The notes beneath the pieces are model-generated. The model searched no databases. It was given only the letters and a program-made list of their open reading frames with translations, and was not told the DNA's origin. 64,000 nucleotides of DNA from Thamnaconus septentrionalis. Its lineage: Eukaryota > Chordata > Actinopteri > Tetraodontiformes > Monacanthidae. The position numbers and the translations under genes are program-made. Of the stretch, positions 38,301-49,400 are shown piece after piece; position 1 is the first letter of the stretch, and the number at the start of each line of letters is the position of its first letter. The DNA lies in NCBI GenBank assembly GCA_009823395.1, contig CM020513.1, positions 4,851,001-4,915,000 of the forward strand. Direction: 5' to 3'.

Positions 38301-40004
38301 GCAGCCACATGACGAGGCTGGACCTGTTGCAGCGTGTTGTTATAATTATTGTCGCCGTTCTGATTCTTAAATCCTGCTTCCTCATCCTGTTGTGTTGCAA
38401 CAGTGAGCCCAATCTCGCTCTGTTATCAGGGGGAAGGAGAACCTCTTCCTGGGGGCCAGAAGTCAGGACAAACGCTTTCAGCAACGATTGAATCAGTGCC
38501 GGTCATGGGAGCGCACTTGATTCCTTAAAGGAGCCGAGCATGACGGTGCAGTGTGACCACTGCTGGGTGGGGGGGTGAGTCTGGGGCCGGGCAGGCAGGC
38601 ACTAGAACCTCGGAGATGGCCAGAACCTGATAATTAATGACTGATAATGAAGACGTGTCCGCCGTGGCTGGCCCGAGGTCAGCCGACTTGTTTGTCCCGC
38701 TTGCAAGGGCCCGGAGTTGCGCGACTCCTCTCAGGGCCCATTCACTGTCGTCGCACAATCGCACATTCATTCCGCCGCATCGCTGAACAATGGACTTTCG
38801 GCTCCGCCTTCCTGTCGGCTCGCGATAGCAGAGATGGCAGATCGCAAACAAGCTGTCGATGCGACGCATGTCCTCGGCGCTAAATCGGGTTTTGGAAATC
38901 CCGACACGCCGGCCAAGGCAAACAAACACGGCGGCCGGAGTTTGAAGGCTCGCTGGAGAGTTGTTGTTTCTGCGACGCATTAAGACATTAAGAGGCCCAT
39001 CAGTGGAACGAACTGGGCGGCTCTGGATGTTTCCAGGAAAGTCGCTCTGCTAACCCGTTTCCGACTGCAACACTCGAGGAGCATCATGCACGGTTTTTCC
39101 ACAATCTAAATTTCCATTAGCTGAGTTTCCTTTTCCATCAGAAGTCCTTTTTATAAAATCTAGTTTGGAAACTCGAAACCTCGTTAGAGGAGCGGCCCGT
39201 TTCTGCTCATGTAATGAAATTGTGTGTTTGGGAAACCAGGGCAACTGAGGTTTTGTGGGCCGACTGGTGAGGCTAAGTATCTAAACTTCCCGCTGGAGTT
39301 TGTTTTTTGAAAACTGAGTAGTTGGGGGGTGATATTCTATTGCTCAGCTTGCCTTTGATAAAGTCATTGCTTTACGGATGAGCCAGGTAGGAGACGCTCT
39401 GCGACTGGCGGCTTCTCCTCCTGATGCAGGTGTGGGGGTGAAACCTCCTCCAATTGGATGAGGGGTAGAAAAAAAAGTGGAGGGGTTGACTTTATTTGGA
39501 GTTCACCACCGAAAATTCCAGAAACGTGGCTAAGGCTGAGTGAAAAAACAAACAAGCACAAAATTCAATTGGTGACGTGTGGTCAAGTTCTGGCAGGAAA
39601 GAGGAAGTGACTCGTGATGCTCCGTTTCATCCACGGTGGGAGTTGTGGCCTTGTGGGGGAAATTGTTTGCTTTTTTTCCGAAGACGGTGCCCAAAAGAGC
39701 TACAAACACCAGTTTGGTGATATAAAAAAATGTTGAAATTATACGTAAACTACCGAGGATGAAGGTGAAACACGTGTTGGCCTGTCTTTAGCAAAAACTG
39801 ACCGGTGCAGTAAATCAACGTATCTTGTGTTTTGAAGATGCTGCCAAACATCGACTTTTGTCAAAGTCCAGAGATTTAAAAACCAAAAAAAGTTTCAGGA
39901 TTTTTGCCTTACCAAAACTGCAGATTTGAAAGTTTTACTGATTGTCACATCCTGAGTACCAAGCAGGGAGGCATTATGTACCATTGTTATAATCTTGGGT
40001 ATGA
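35321..40004. other. Non-coding stretch; one signal-peptide-like exon candidate
   Basis: No complete gene is supported. A 226-codon open frame on the minus strand (35388-36068) has no recognisable domain. Other visible items are an isolated exon candidate at 36532-36582 and AT-rich DNA. The region lies downstream of the kitlga 3' end. Confidence 0.4.
36532..36582 (-). CDS. Candidate isolated first exon encoding a signal peptide
   Basis: ATG at 36582 (minus strand) starts 17 codons, MKTEPLFVLSLMLLSDQ, ending exactly at a consensus donor CAG|GTAAGA. The hydrophobic run fits a signal peptide, and the exon ends in phase 0. No following exon could be assigned at lower coordinates. It may be the start of an unrecognised secreted protein, or chance. 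Confidence 0.25.
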
Positions 40005-40080
40005 GCCGGCCGTGGATCGAACCCATGACCTCCCACTTTAAGGGCGGGTGCTCTACATCTTATCGTCTGAGCTGGTTTAT
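40005..40080 (-). repeat. tRNA-derived sequence (pseudogene or SINE head)
   Basis: On the minus strand it reads cagctcagacgataagatgtagagca (A-box-like with an insertion), an anticodon-like stem cccgc/gtggg with a 7-nt loop, then a perfect B box, gggttcgatcc. The acceptor stem does not pair, so this is not a functional tRNA. Confidence 0.5.
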
Positions 40081-40255
40081 CGTTGACTAAATGACAAATA
40101 ACCTGATGAAACAATGTTCTTTGTTTTTGGCACTTGAACTTCTTCCACACTTCAAGTCTTCATCCGCCAGACACACTTCTCAACATCATCAACAGAAAAG
40201 ACGCTGGGTGAATCCGACCGGTGACAAACAGCAGAGGCGGGCCAGTCAATAACAG

Positions 40256-42306
40256 TTGGGTACATGTACTTTATTCATATCTCTTATATGTTTTCTTTAC
40301 ATTTATACAAAAATACAGAATACAGTAGAGTTTTCACCCAAACGGGCAATAGTTACATTTGCTTTTTTGGCACCCAGACTTATTTTCTGCCTAGAGCCAT
40401 TTGATTCGTCGACTGCAGTTTGGATGGATCGGATCGCCGGATTGGACGACGCTCGGCCGGACGCTCGGCGACCCACATGAGAACAGTATTTAAGGGCAGT
40501 CATGTCTCACAACTCATGCGTGACGATGCAAGGCTTGCCACCTCCGCACACCTGCAGACTGTGGGAGGCTCCAACACAGACAGGAACATACATGGGAAAC
40601 CGTGTGTGTCTTTTTCATTTCTAGTTGTCGCGTTTCGTTCACAGCTTAGACCTGCTCAGAGCGCTTCATATCCACAGACTATGCGTAAATATATCTTTAA
40701 CATGCTTTGTTTCCGCTCGTTTGCCGTGGCTAAACTAGCCAGAGCCTCACAATACTGGGCACTGCATGTTGTAGTCGTCATGTAGACAAGCAAAAAAAAC
40801 AAGCAAACAAACAAAAAAAAAAACCTAAAGATGATGAGAAGAATGAGTCTCAGGTCTAAACTGCCGTTGAAATCATGTTCCAGTAAAATTCAAAAATGCA
40901 TTTTTGAGAAACCAAACGTAAAAAAGAAAATACAAAATGAAATCTATTGTTAAATTCTGATTTTTCTTTGGACTATATCATCACCAATAGCATCCGTATG
41001 AGTTTGTCTAAGCACAGGTTGAACTCTAACGTGTTGTGGAGAGAAAAAACAACAACAAAAAAGAGCACGGGCAAACTCTGTTTTCCTCAAAAGTGCATTT
41101 TTGGAAAGGGAAGGGTGGAAATCTTGCAGCTCAACACAACAAACAATACTTTTATCACACCAAAGAAATCCAGCTATTGATGCTGAAAGGTACTGTTGCT
41201 TTGAACTATATGAACACCAATGTGGTATACCTCTTTTTTTTTTATCATTAAACACAGATTTCAAATTCCACAAGCACGCACGCACGCACGCACACTCTCT
41301 CGTTCCTATAAGAAAGATAAATTCCCCGACATTAAGTCCCAAACACAGAAAAAAAACAAAACAGAATTACTAGTGGAAGTGTTTCCTGAAAGCTTACAAA
41401 GGCTAAAAAAAAATGCAAAAAAACGTCACCGGTGCTGCAGTTTGGTGCGCCGACAACCCCCCCCACCCCCTCCAAAACCACTTCCCCCTCACCCCCGACT
41501 GGACCCCCGCTACCATGACCCAGCCAGAATCGGGGCCCGGAGGCTCTAGCCGTCCGACGCCGATATAAGGCGTCAGTTACTCAAATCAAGCAAGGCACAA
41601 AACCCAAAAAATGGACATGGTACGATGTAAGACCACGAGAAAGGAAAAAAAAAAAAACAGACAGAAATAGTCAAAGTGGACGAAGAAGAAGCGGAGGCTG
41701 GGCTGGACTAGATCAGGATCTCAGAACAAACACAAGAACAACAACAAAAAAAACAACCCAAACTAACAGTTTTCTTCACTCTGACAAAACACCTCCATCG
41801 GCCGGCTTATCAGATCTGACGCTGCAGGCGGGGGAGGGGGGAGACGTGCGGAGGGGGAGGGGCATATTGATTTCACTTAGGAATGAGCCCGAGGACGACT
41901 GCTGTGTCGCCGGTGGGTGAACGAGGGCTGGGCGAGCAGGGGATGGGCGGCCACATGTGAGATGGTTGCACGCGCTTTGCTCGACTCTCAAGCCTCAAGA
42001 TTAAAAAAAAAAAAAAAAAAAGTCAAACAAAAAAAATAAAACAGACTCTGTCGGAGTGACATCGAACGGTGCAACCTCTAAGGCCAGAGCGAATGTTTCC
42101 GTCCGCGCTGCGCTGCTGCCTCCGGTGGTTAACATTGGGTTGGCTGCGTGCGCGCGTCGGTTACCTAGCGCACGGAACGCGGTAACTAGCGCACACCGGT
42201 AGCGGGCGAAGGCAAAGATACTGTGCTGACTGACAGTTGACACTTTCATTCTCTGCAATGATATTGTACGGTGACCTTCCCCCCTGAATTTTTTTAGACG
42301 CAATAC

Positions 42307-42351
<45 letters not shown>

Positions 42352-42446
42352 CAATGACCAGGATATTCACTTAGTCTTCTTCCTTAATAACATATATGTA
42401 TATGTATATACACACGCACACACATACAAACATATATATGTATGAA

Positions 42447-42479
<33 letters not shown>

Positions 42480-42595
42480 GATGTGTGTACATAATATAAA
42501 TACATATGTGTGCATGTGTGTGTGGTATGTGTGTGTAGGAATTCATTCCTTGTAACAGTAGTTAACCTGCCAGAGTAGAGAAATTTGTAAAAAAA

Positions 42596-42633
<38 letters not shown>

Positions 42634-44157
42634 ATGATGATGATGATGATGATGACAATAAAGGCAATGCAAAGCGAAACCTTTTGTCACGGCAAAAAAC
42701 TGAAGAGCCTGCGTCCACAGAGCTCATCCCTGATACTCGTCGTGTCTTTGAGAAGAATTACATAACATTTTTTTTGTCTTTTTTTTTTTTTTTTTGTTGA
42801 AATGCAAGTTAGCCACAGCAGCATAAGTCTCGAATGCTTCTCTGCTCAAATCCACTGGCACGACCATGAAATCAGCCCATTTACATACACCAGGTAACAA
42901 CATCATATACGGAAATGCGATATACTTTTTTCTTTCTTTTTTCTTATTTTTCAGCTTTCAGGATGTGTTAGAATAGTGATTACGTTTTTTTGTTTTGTTT
43001 TTTTTTTTTTTTTTTTAATTATTATTATAATTATTTTAACGTGACTTATAGAGTAGAGGTGCTCTTACAAAGTTTCAGTTCAGCAGCTCTGACGCCGCCA
43101 CCAATAAATAAATACATGACACACCCCCGTTAAGTACATGCCTAAACCAGACAACGTGACTACAGCTTGGAACTACGCAGTTTAAAATTATATCCTCTGG
43201 GAGAAATAAAAAAAAAAAAAAAAAAACAACAAAAAAACAAAACCCAGACTAAGAGATGTTGAGAATGTCATTAACATGAAGGTCGTCGGAGGTAGAAATT
43301 CATGCCTCAGTTCAATAAAAGAGAAAACCAGTGTCAGTCTCTCACTGCTTTGCCATTGGGAGATTAAACAAAGACAGGCAGGCGGCAGCAAAACAGCCGG
43401 AAGCAAAGTGTTTGGTTTTTTTCCTGCCCATCCCGAAGAAGCGTGCGATGCCGAAGGTACACGTGGAAGTTATTTATCTTATTCATTTATTTATTTATTT
43501 ATTTATTTTTGCCTTGGCTGCAAATTCCGGTGGAAGGTTTGGTGCAGGCGGAGAGCTGCTGAAGAGCCGCCGTGGTAGTGGAGGAAGAGGAGCCGGAACA
43601 GTAGGAGGAGAAGGTGGAGGAGGAGGCGCTGGAGGAGGAATCTTTACTCCACTTCAATCTCAGTCGGCCTCTTGTTGTTTTTCCCTCCCGCTCTTTCCAA
43701 AAAAGCGCGGCGGTCAAAGCGAGTCTCACACCAGAGGCACGCTCATCCAAAAGGTAGCAGGAGGGCTTCAAAAAAACAGAAGAGTGGCGGCAGTGGATCT
43801 GCTGTGGTGAGTCCTGGGAGCTGTCAGTTGTCTTGTTGTTTTTTTTCTTTCTTTCTTGCTTTCGCCGACACCTCCAAGACATCTGGGATGGAATTTGGCT
43901 TCATGTTTGCTTTTCATCACCTTTGGGACGGCAGCGGGAGCAAAGAGCAGTGGAGGCCTGCGGGGAAGAAGGAGATGGAGAAGAAGAAGTAGAAGAAGGA
44001 GAAGAAGGGTTGGGAAAGTTCAGATCGAGGCGTCAGGCCAACAAACGGCCGAGGCAGACAGACTCTGTGTCTTTGGCCCCAGATAAATAAATTGAAGACG
44101 CTGTGGGTGTGACGAGTCTCACCATTCACGCTGGAGAACGTCGAGGGGAGGAAGCTC
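40256..44157 (-). other. kitlga: Probable 3' UTR of kitlga (end uncertain)
   Basis: Mammalian KITLG has a 3' UTR of several kilobases, so a long one is expected below the stop at 44158. On the minus strand there are AATAAA clusters in a TTTA-type repeat at 43479-43507 and an isolated AATAAA near 40270 followed by a T/G-rich stretch. Either could be the poly(A) site; the latter gives about 3.9 kb. No coding potential is seen. The interval includes poly(A) at 42003-42021 and the microsatellites at 42310-42654. Confidence 0.35.
42310..42654. repeat. Cluster of microsatellites: (CA)n, (TA)n, (CTA)n, (ATG)n
   Basis: (CA)n at 42310-42350, mixed CA/TA at 42394-42540 with (TA)n at about 42455-42479, (CTA)n at 42596-42633 changing directly to (ATG)n at 42634-42654. 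All lie in the probable kitlga 3' UTR. Confidence 0.95.
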
Positions 44158-44188
44158 CTACACGGTTTGGATGACATTTAACTTGTCT
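44158..44188 (-). CDS. kitlga: kitlga exon 9: last coding residues and stop
   Basis: 31 coding nt completing an AA-ended codon: KDKLNVIQTV then TAG. The acceptor ctccccttcag lies at the end of a very long pyrimidine run. The short final coding exon and C-terminal valine match mammalian KITLG (REFQEV in human), where the terminal valine drives export from the ER. Because the exon is short its call rests on the phase match, the acceptor and the C-terminal Val. Confidence 0.85.
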
Positions 44189-46411
44189 CTGAAGGGGAGG
44201 AGTAGGAGGGGAGGAGGAGGAGGAGGAGGAGGAGGAGGAGGAGGAGGAGGAGGAGAAGGCACGTTAGCAGAGCGGCCATTTCGTTTTTACGGCTCGGGCT
44301 CGTATACCCAGCCACCCGTCTGTCATCATCAACATCTTCATCATCATAATGACCTGTAGCCCAGGGCGAGGTCTTAACGCCAGGTTTGCCAGCCTAAGAA
44401 AAAGGAACGAAATGTTGGCTCGTCCTGGCGAACTCTCGTCACAAAGAGCAAATGCGTTTGGAATTTTAACCGTCGAGCGCAACTCCTTCCCCCTCGAAAT
44501 CCCACCAAAGCTCACCCGAAAAACAGGCCGATTCCACACGCCCACAGGCGAGCTGAAACAAATTGCTTGAGCGTCATGTGAGTGAGGCCTCCTCCCTCCA
44601 ACCCCTCCCCCGCCCCGCTGTTGAAACTTTTATTGTATTTTCCAAAAATTGAGTTCAAAGGAAGCCGAGCCACGATAAACAACACGGACAGGAACGGAAC
44701 AGAGGGACGGATGCGCTGCCAAATTAGTTGCATGTGCTCTTTGTTGACTGTCGGCTTCGCCCTATGAAACCTCCCCAATCCCACATGATGCAAAACAATG
44801 GAGAACATTTTTTTTTTTTTTTTTTTTGCTGTTTGCGTGCAAAACATGCACGCAAACAGGTGCTCACTTTTCCGATGTAGTGTCCGGATGCGGGGGAGGC
44901 GCCGTCCCTTCGGTCCCCGCGAAGAGTCCACCGTCCGCGGGGTTCTGTTCGAGGTCCCCATCAGTTCTCCGTGATCTGACCTGCACGTGCGCACAGACAC
45001 AGGAGTTTTTTTTTTTTTTTTTACACCTCGAGCCAACGGGGAAGATGAAAGCCGCCGGCCCGCCGTAAATTCCACAGAAACGGAGGCCAAGTCGTCGACG
45101 GTAAGAAGCGCAAGGCGGGCGGCTCGGGGTTCAGGTGACTCGAAGGTCAGCTCACCTTCCACACCAGCAGGAAAATCAGGGCTACGAGCGGAACCAGGAG
45201 TAGAGAGAGGAGGCTTCGCTCCACCACGTCCGTCAGGTAGCGCTCGTGGCCTGCAGATGGCGAGATGAAAAAAGTGTCTCCCTTTAGCGAGTGTGACAGT
45301 GGGAAGAGGAGGAGGAGGACATGCACAATTTTTTTTTTTTTTTTTTTTTTTTGGTCTACCTCTTTAAGATTAACGAAACAGGTTTTGGGCTCGTTTGAGG
45401 GACGTAAATTTGGTGAAAATAAAACCTCAGGCTCTTAATGTCGACGTGGGAACAGCATGTTTGACACATCATGGAAAAAAGTAGAAAGCATCCTTCCATT
45501 CAACCCTGCAAATGACAGATAATAAAGGAGGCCTAGCGGGTTCGAACTTCCCAGCCGTGGAAGTTAGAGCCAACACACATGCAGCGGCACTCTGGACCAA
45601 CTGCTGCCGACCAGAAGTTTCCCAACACCTGCGGCCTTGAAGTATTAAAGACTGAACAGTTTTCTTTTTCTGTTTATTCGTTTTCCCGTTGATTTTAGCA
45701 AATTATTACACAGGTGTAATTTCAACTGTTTTCATGAGAATGAACATCAAAAATAAATAAATATACAAAACATTGAAACCCTTTTTGTTTATTTACCTAT
45801 CGCAGAGTTAGGGCATTAGCTGACAGGAACTGTCAGTGTTTATGTTGCGCCTATTCACACAGTTCCAGTGACTATTGTGCGTCGGTGATCAAAGGAAAAA
45901 AGCCTCAAGTGCAAATCAGATGGGTTGGGACGTTGGAATCGTGTCATGCTCTGAGTAAACAACAAGGTGTGCACAACAAAAGGCCCTGGTGAGGTGAGGA
46001 ATTTGCCCCACAGTGCTCCTACAATAAAGTTCCATCCAGAGTTGATGGGTTGAGTGGAGTTGACGAGCTGGCAACAAAAGTCAAGCTGACAAGCGCTTGC
46101 AAGTTTGATGCACTGGCCAAACTGGTTTCACGTCGCAAGTAGAAGGCGACAGTAATTTAACGTTCAAAAAAAAAGAAAAGAAAAAAGGGAGAACTTACGT
46201 GGTGGACAGTCTGTTGTGCACTCTGTGTCTTCACTTTTGGATGCGGGCGACTCTGGACAGACGAAAGAAATAAAAGGGGACAGAGCAAGAGAGGAGGAGT
46301 GATGAGCCGCTGGGCGAAAAACAAAGCCGCACAGAGGCCGACGAAACAAGGTGGAAACGTTCCAAAAACCCGACTCGAGTGAAGTCTGTTTTTTTTTTTT
46401 TTCCTCACACG

Positions 46412-46452
<41 letters not shown>

Positions 46453-49400
46453 ACACACACAATGGATCTCACCGACCACTTTGGCAAAAGCCGAGATTGA
46501 AAGATTGCGCTGCTGTAATCAACACGTACACAGGGGCGGCTCTATCGGGCCCTTTCTTCCTCGCCCCCTCGCCCCGAGCGCTGCCTGGGGACATCTTCCC
46601 TCGGACCTGTAACTCGGCCCGCTGTCTCAGTGGGGACGTAGCGACACTGAGAGCCATCTCTCACAGGTTTTTATCCCGCGCCGCTCTTGTTGAGAAATAA
46701 TGGAGCGCCGGATTAAAAGCTTCTTGAAAATGGCCACCAGAGATGTGTCCTAAATGGAGCCTGTTCACAATTGTCTGTCGGCAAAGGAGGAGGAGGAGGC
46801 ATGGAGGTGGCCAGACCGGGCGGTTTCTGGGTTTGGACATCGGCTGGAGTTCAAGCTCAGGATCAAAGAGTGGAGGGCGGACAGTTGTGTGTCTGGATTT
46901 TTTTTTTTTTTTTACTTAATCCATGTGGCTTGAATCCTAAAATTTCGACTGGTAGACGACCAGTCGATTATTTCAACTAATAGTTGACCAGTCGCTAGTG
47001 GTAGGACCGGCATTCGGTTCCGCTTAATCAAAGGATAACTAGCTACCATGGGAGCTAAAATCTTGACAGCCAGAAATCCACATAAAAGCAGACATCAAAT
47101 TTCAAGTTTTGGTCAACTCATGCAAAACTTTTGGTGAAAGAAAAACTTTAGCTCTTGATGCCAGACAGCATACCCAACATCCATGTATGCAGAATTGCAA
47201 GCAGTTTTTTTTTTGTTGGCTAAAATGTGCATTTGTTTGCAAATGAGGCTGTCGAAACTGTCGCATGTGATGGCTAACTTGCTAACCCCAGTTAGCATCA
47301 TCGACTCAGGAGACCAGGCTGATTGTCTGGTGGTTTTGGGCATGGCTACGTCTAATTTCATGAAGACTGGAATCCTCATGAAATCTGAGCTTCCTTGGAA
47401 ACTTCGTCTCTCTACAGTTCCCCCCGATCCTCTGCCAGTCTTTTGACTGTATCTCTTGGCTTCTCCCACGCCGTGCAGGGAACATGAGGGATGAGCGCGG
47501 CACCCGGCCTAGCGAAATGCTAACAGACAGATTTTTCTGTCGCCGTACATCTGTTTCGCGCCGCGCAGCCCGCAGAGAAACGTTCCTTTGCTCGGAATGT
47601 CAATGTTTTCCGTGCGCGCTGGAAGCGCTGCCACATCTCAGCAAGTGCCCGCGCAGTGGGGGAAGACCGACGCGGAGTCCACCTCCAACCCAAATACAAA
47701 GAGACGTGGCCACCTTAAAGGTAAAGGTTAGCAACATAAGGAGGCCCAGTGGGCTACCAGTCAAATATCTGGGCCTCCAAATACTACAAGAGAGTTCGCC
47801 GGGCTTGTCGGGTCTCTCAGCATCTGCTGCACGTTACAGCATGGGAGAGCAAGATTTCCTCCTGAGTCTTCAACGATTGCAAAAAGGATAAATAAATCTA
47901 CTCACTCATATGTTTATTACTCAGAGACAGATTTGGGTTCAAATTTGGTGTGGGTTCAAATTTGTGCCACACAAGAATGCAGATCCTTGGGTACGAACCA
48001 TATGTGAGCCCAACTCTGATCGACTCACCTCGTAAAGTCTCTTCTGTCGTGACTGTGTGCGGCGTGGTGGGGCAGGGGGGAGGGTCGCAGTCGTCCGAGT
48101 CATCGCTGATCTGCGCGGCTATGAGAAATTCCTTGACAAAGTCAAAGTACCGCGCCGTCTGCCACCTCTCTTCCCTGTAGTGGCACTCAAAGTCATACAT
48201 GATGGGCTCCTGCGAAGACACAAAGAGAGGCGAGATGGATTAGCTTGTCGTTCGAGGCCCAGTCAGTCAGCACGTAAGAGGGGTTCGCTGTAAATGTGTG
48301 GGCCATGTGTGTGTGCATGCGCTCCCTAATCGTCGTGTTAGTGACGTTAGCCCAAATACATTCTGGCCTGTGTGTTTCACCAGAGAAGGAATCAATTTTT
48401 GGTCATTAGCGGTCAAGACGTGCACCACAAAGGAACCTCTGCGGAGTCAAATGTGCGCTTCACATGCATTTAAAAAGAAAACAACAATGACAACGTTGTG
48501 TTAAAATAGGCTTATTTTTTTTTTTTTTAATTCTGAAATCATGAACTCATCTTTAAGCTCAAATGCTTGTTATGAAATTGGGAGTGAGTCTAGGACTACA
48601 ATTTGGAATCTTATGAGTCAGGATGAGTCAGGAAACGTGTGCAGAGATCAGTTCTTGACAAACAAAGGCAATGGTTGATTCTCATTCCCAGCTCATCAGT
48701 TATGACATGTCGACCTGATGTGTTTTGAAAGTGATATTCCTGGGCGGAGGCCAAACCCACACCGCCAATATTTAATGAGTCAATTTCAACAATGCTTTGA
48801 TCCAGAAGGAACTGTTTCACCCACAGCAGTTCTTAGCGAGTATCATAAGTTGGTTCATGTATTTATCTTTATTGTTTTTCTTTATCATTGTTATAGTGTG
48901 TAAGACTAATGGATTGCTATTGCTCACTGGAAAAAACTGAAAAACAAAAAAACAAAAAAAAAAAACAGACTTACCACAGAGTCCAGGTTGAACCGTAGCT
49001 CTTGGAGCATTTGGATGAATATGCTAATATCTTTTCTGTTGGACGAGATGTTTCCAAACTTATGTGCTAAATCTTGTAAACTCTCCTCCAGGTAGAAGAC
49101 ATTTAATTTTACCCAACACATCCCACCCTGGAAGAAAGAAACAGAGAAGCAGAGAGGGAGCGGCCGTGAGTGTACCAGTCCACATTGCACCGATGGATGT
49201 GCGCTAGTCGAACGGATGATCAAAGGCTAGCAGGCTAGCATTCGATGTTACCCTGACAGTGACAGCGTTGACTCGGCCGACCAGAGTCGTTACAACTTCG
49301 CAATAACAACACAGACGGCCAAGTGTGACGCAAAAAGTTGAGCTGAGTTGATGGGCTAGGGGTCACGGAGAGTTCTCCTGGCTGAACGTGACTTTTCGCA

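Noticed and set aside
43479..43507. TTTA repeat as AU-rich mRNA instability elements of kitlga
   Set aside because: On the transcribed strand it reads AAATA, giving AATAAA signals rather than ATTTA pentamers as the main motif.
44512..45162. 216-codon minus-strand open frame overlapping kitlga exon 8
   Set aside because: It runs through the exon 7 donor, intron 7 and poly-Lys from A runs; the overlapping spliced kitlga frame explains the region.
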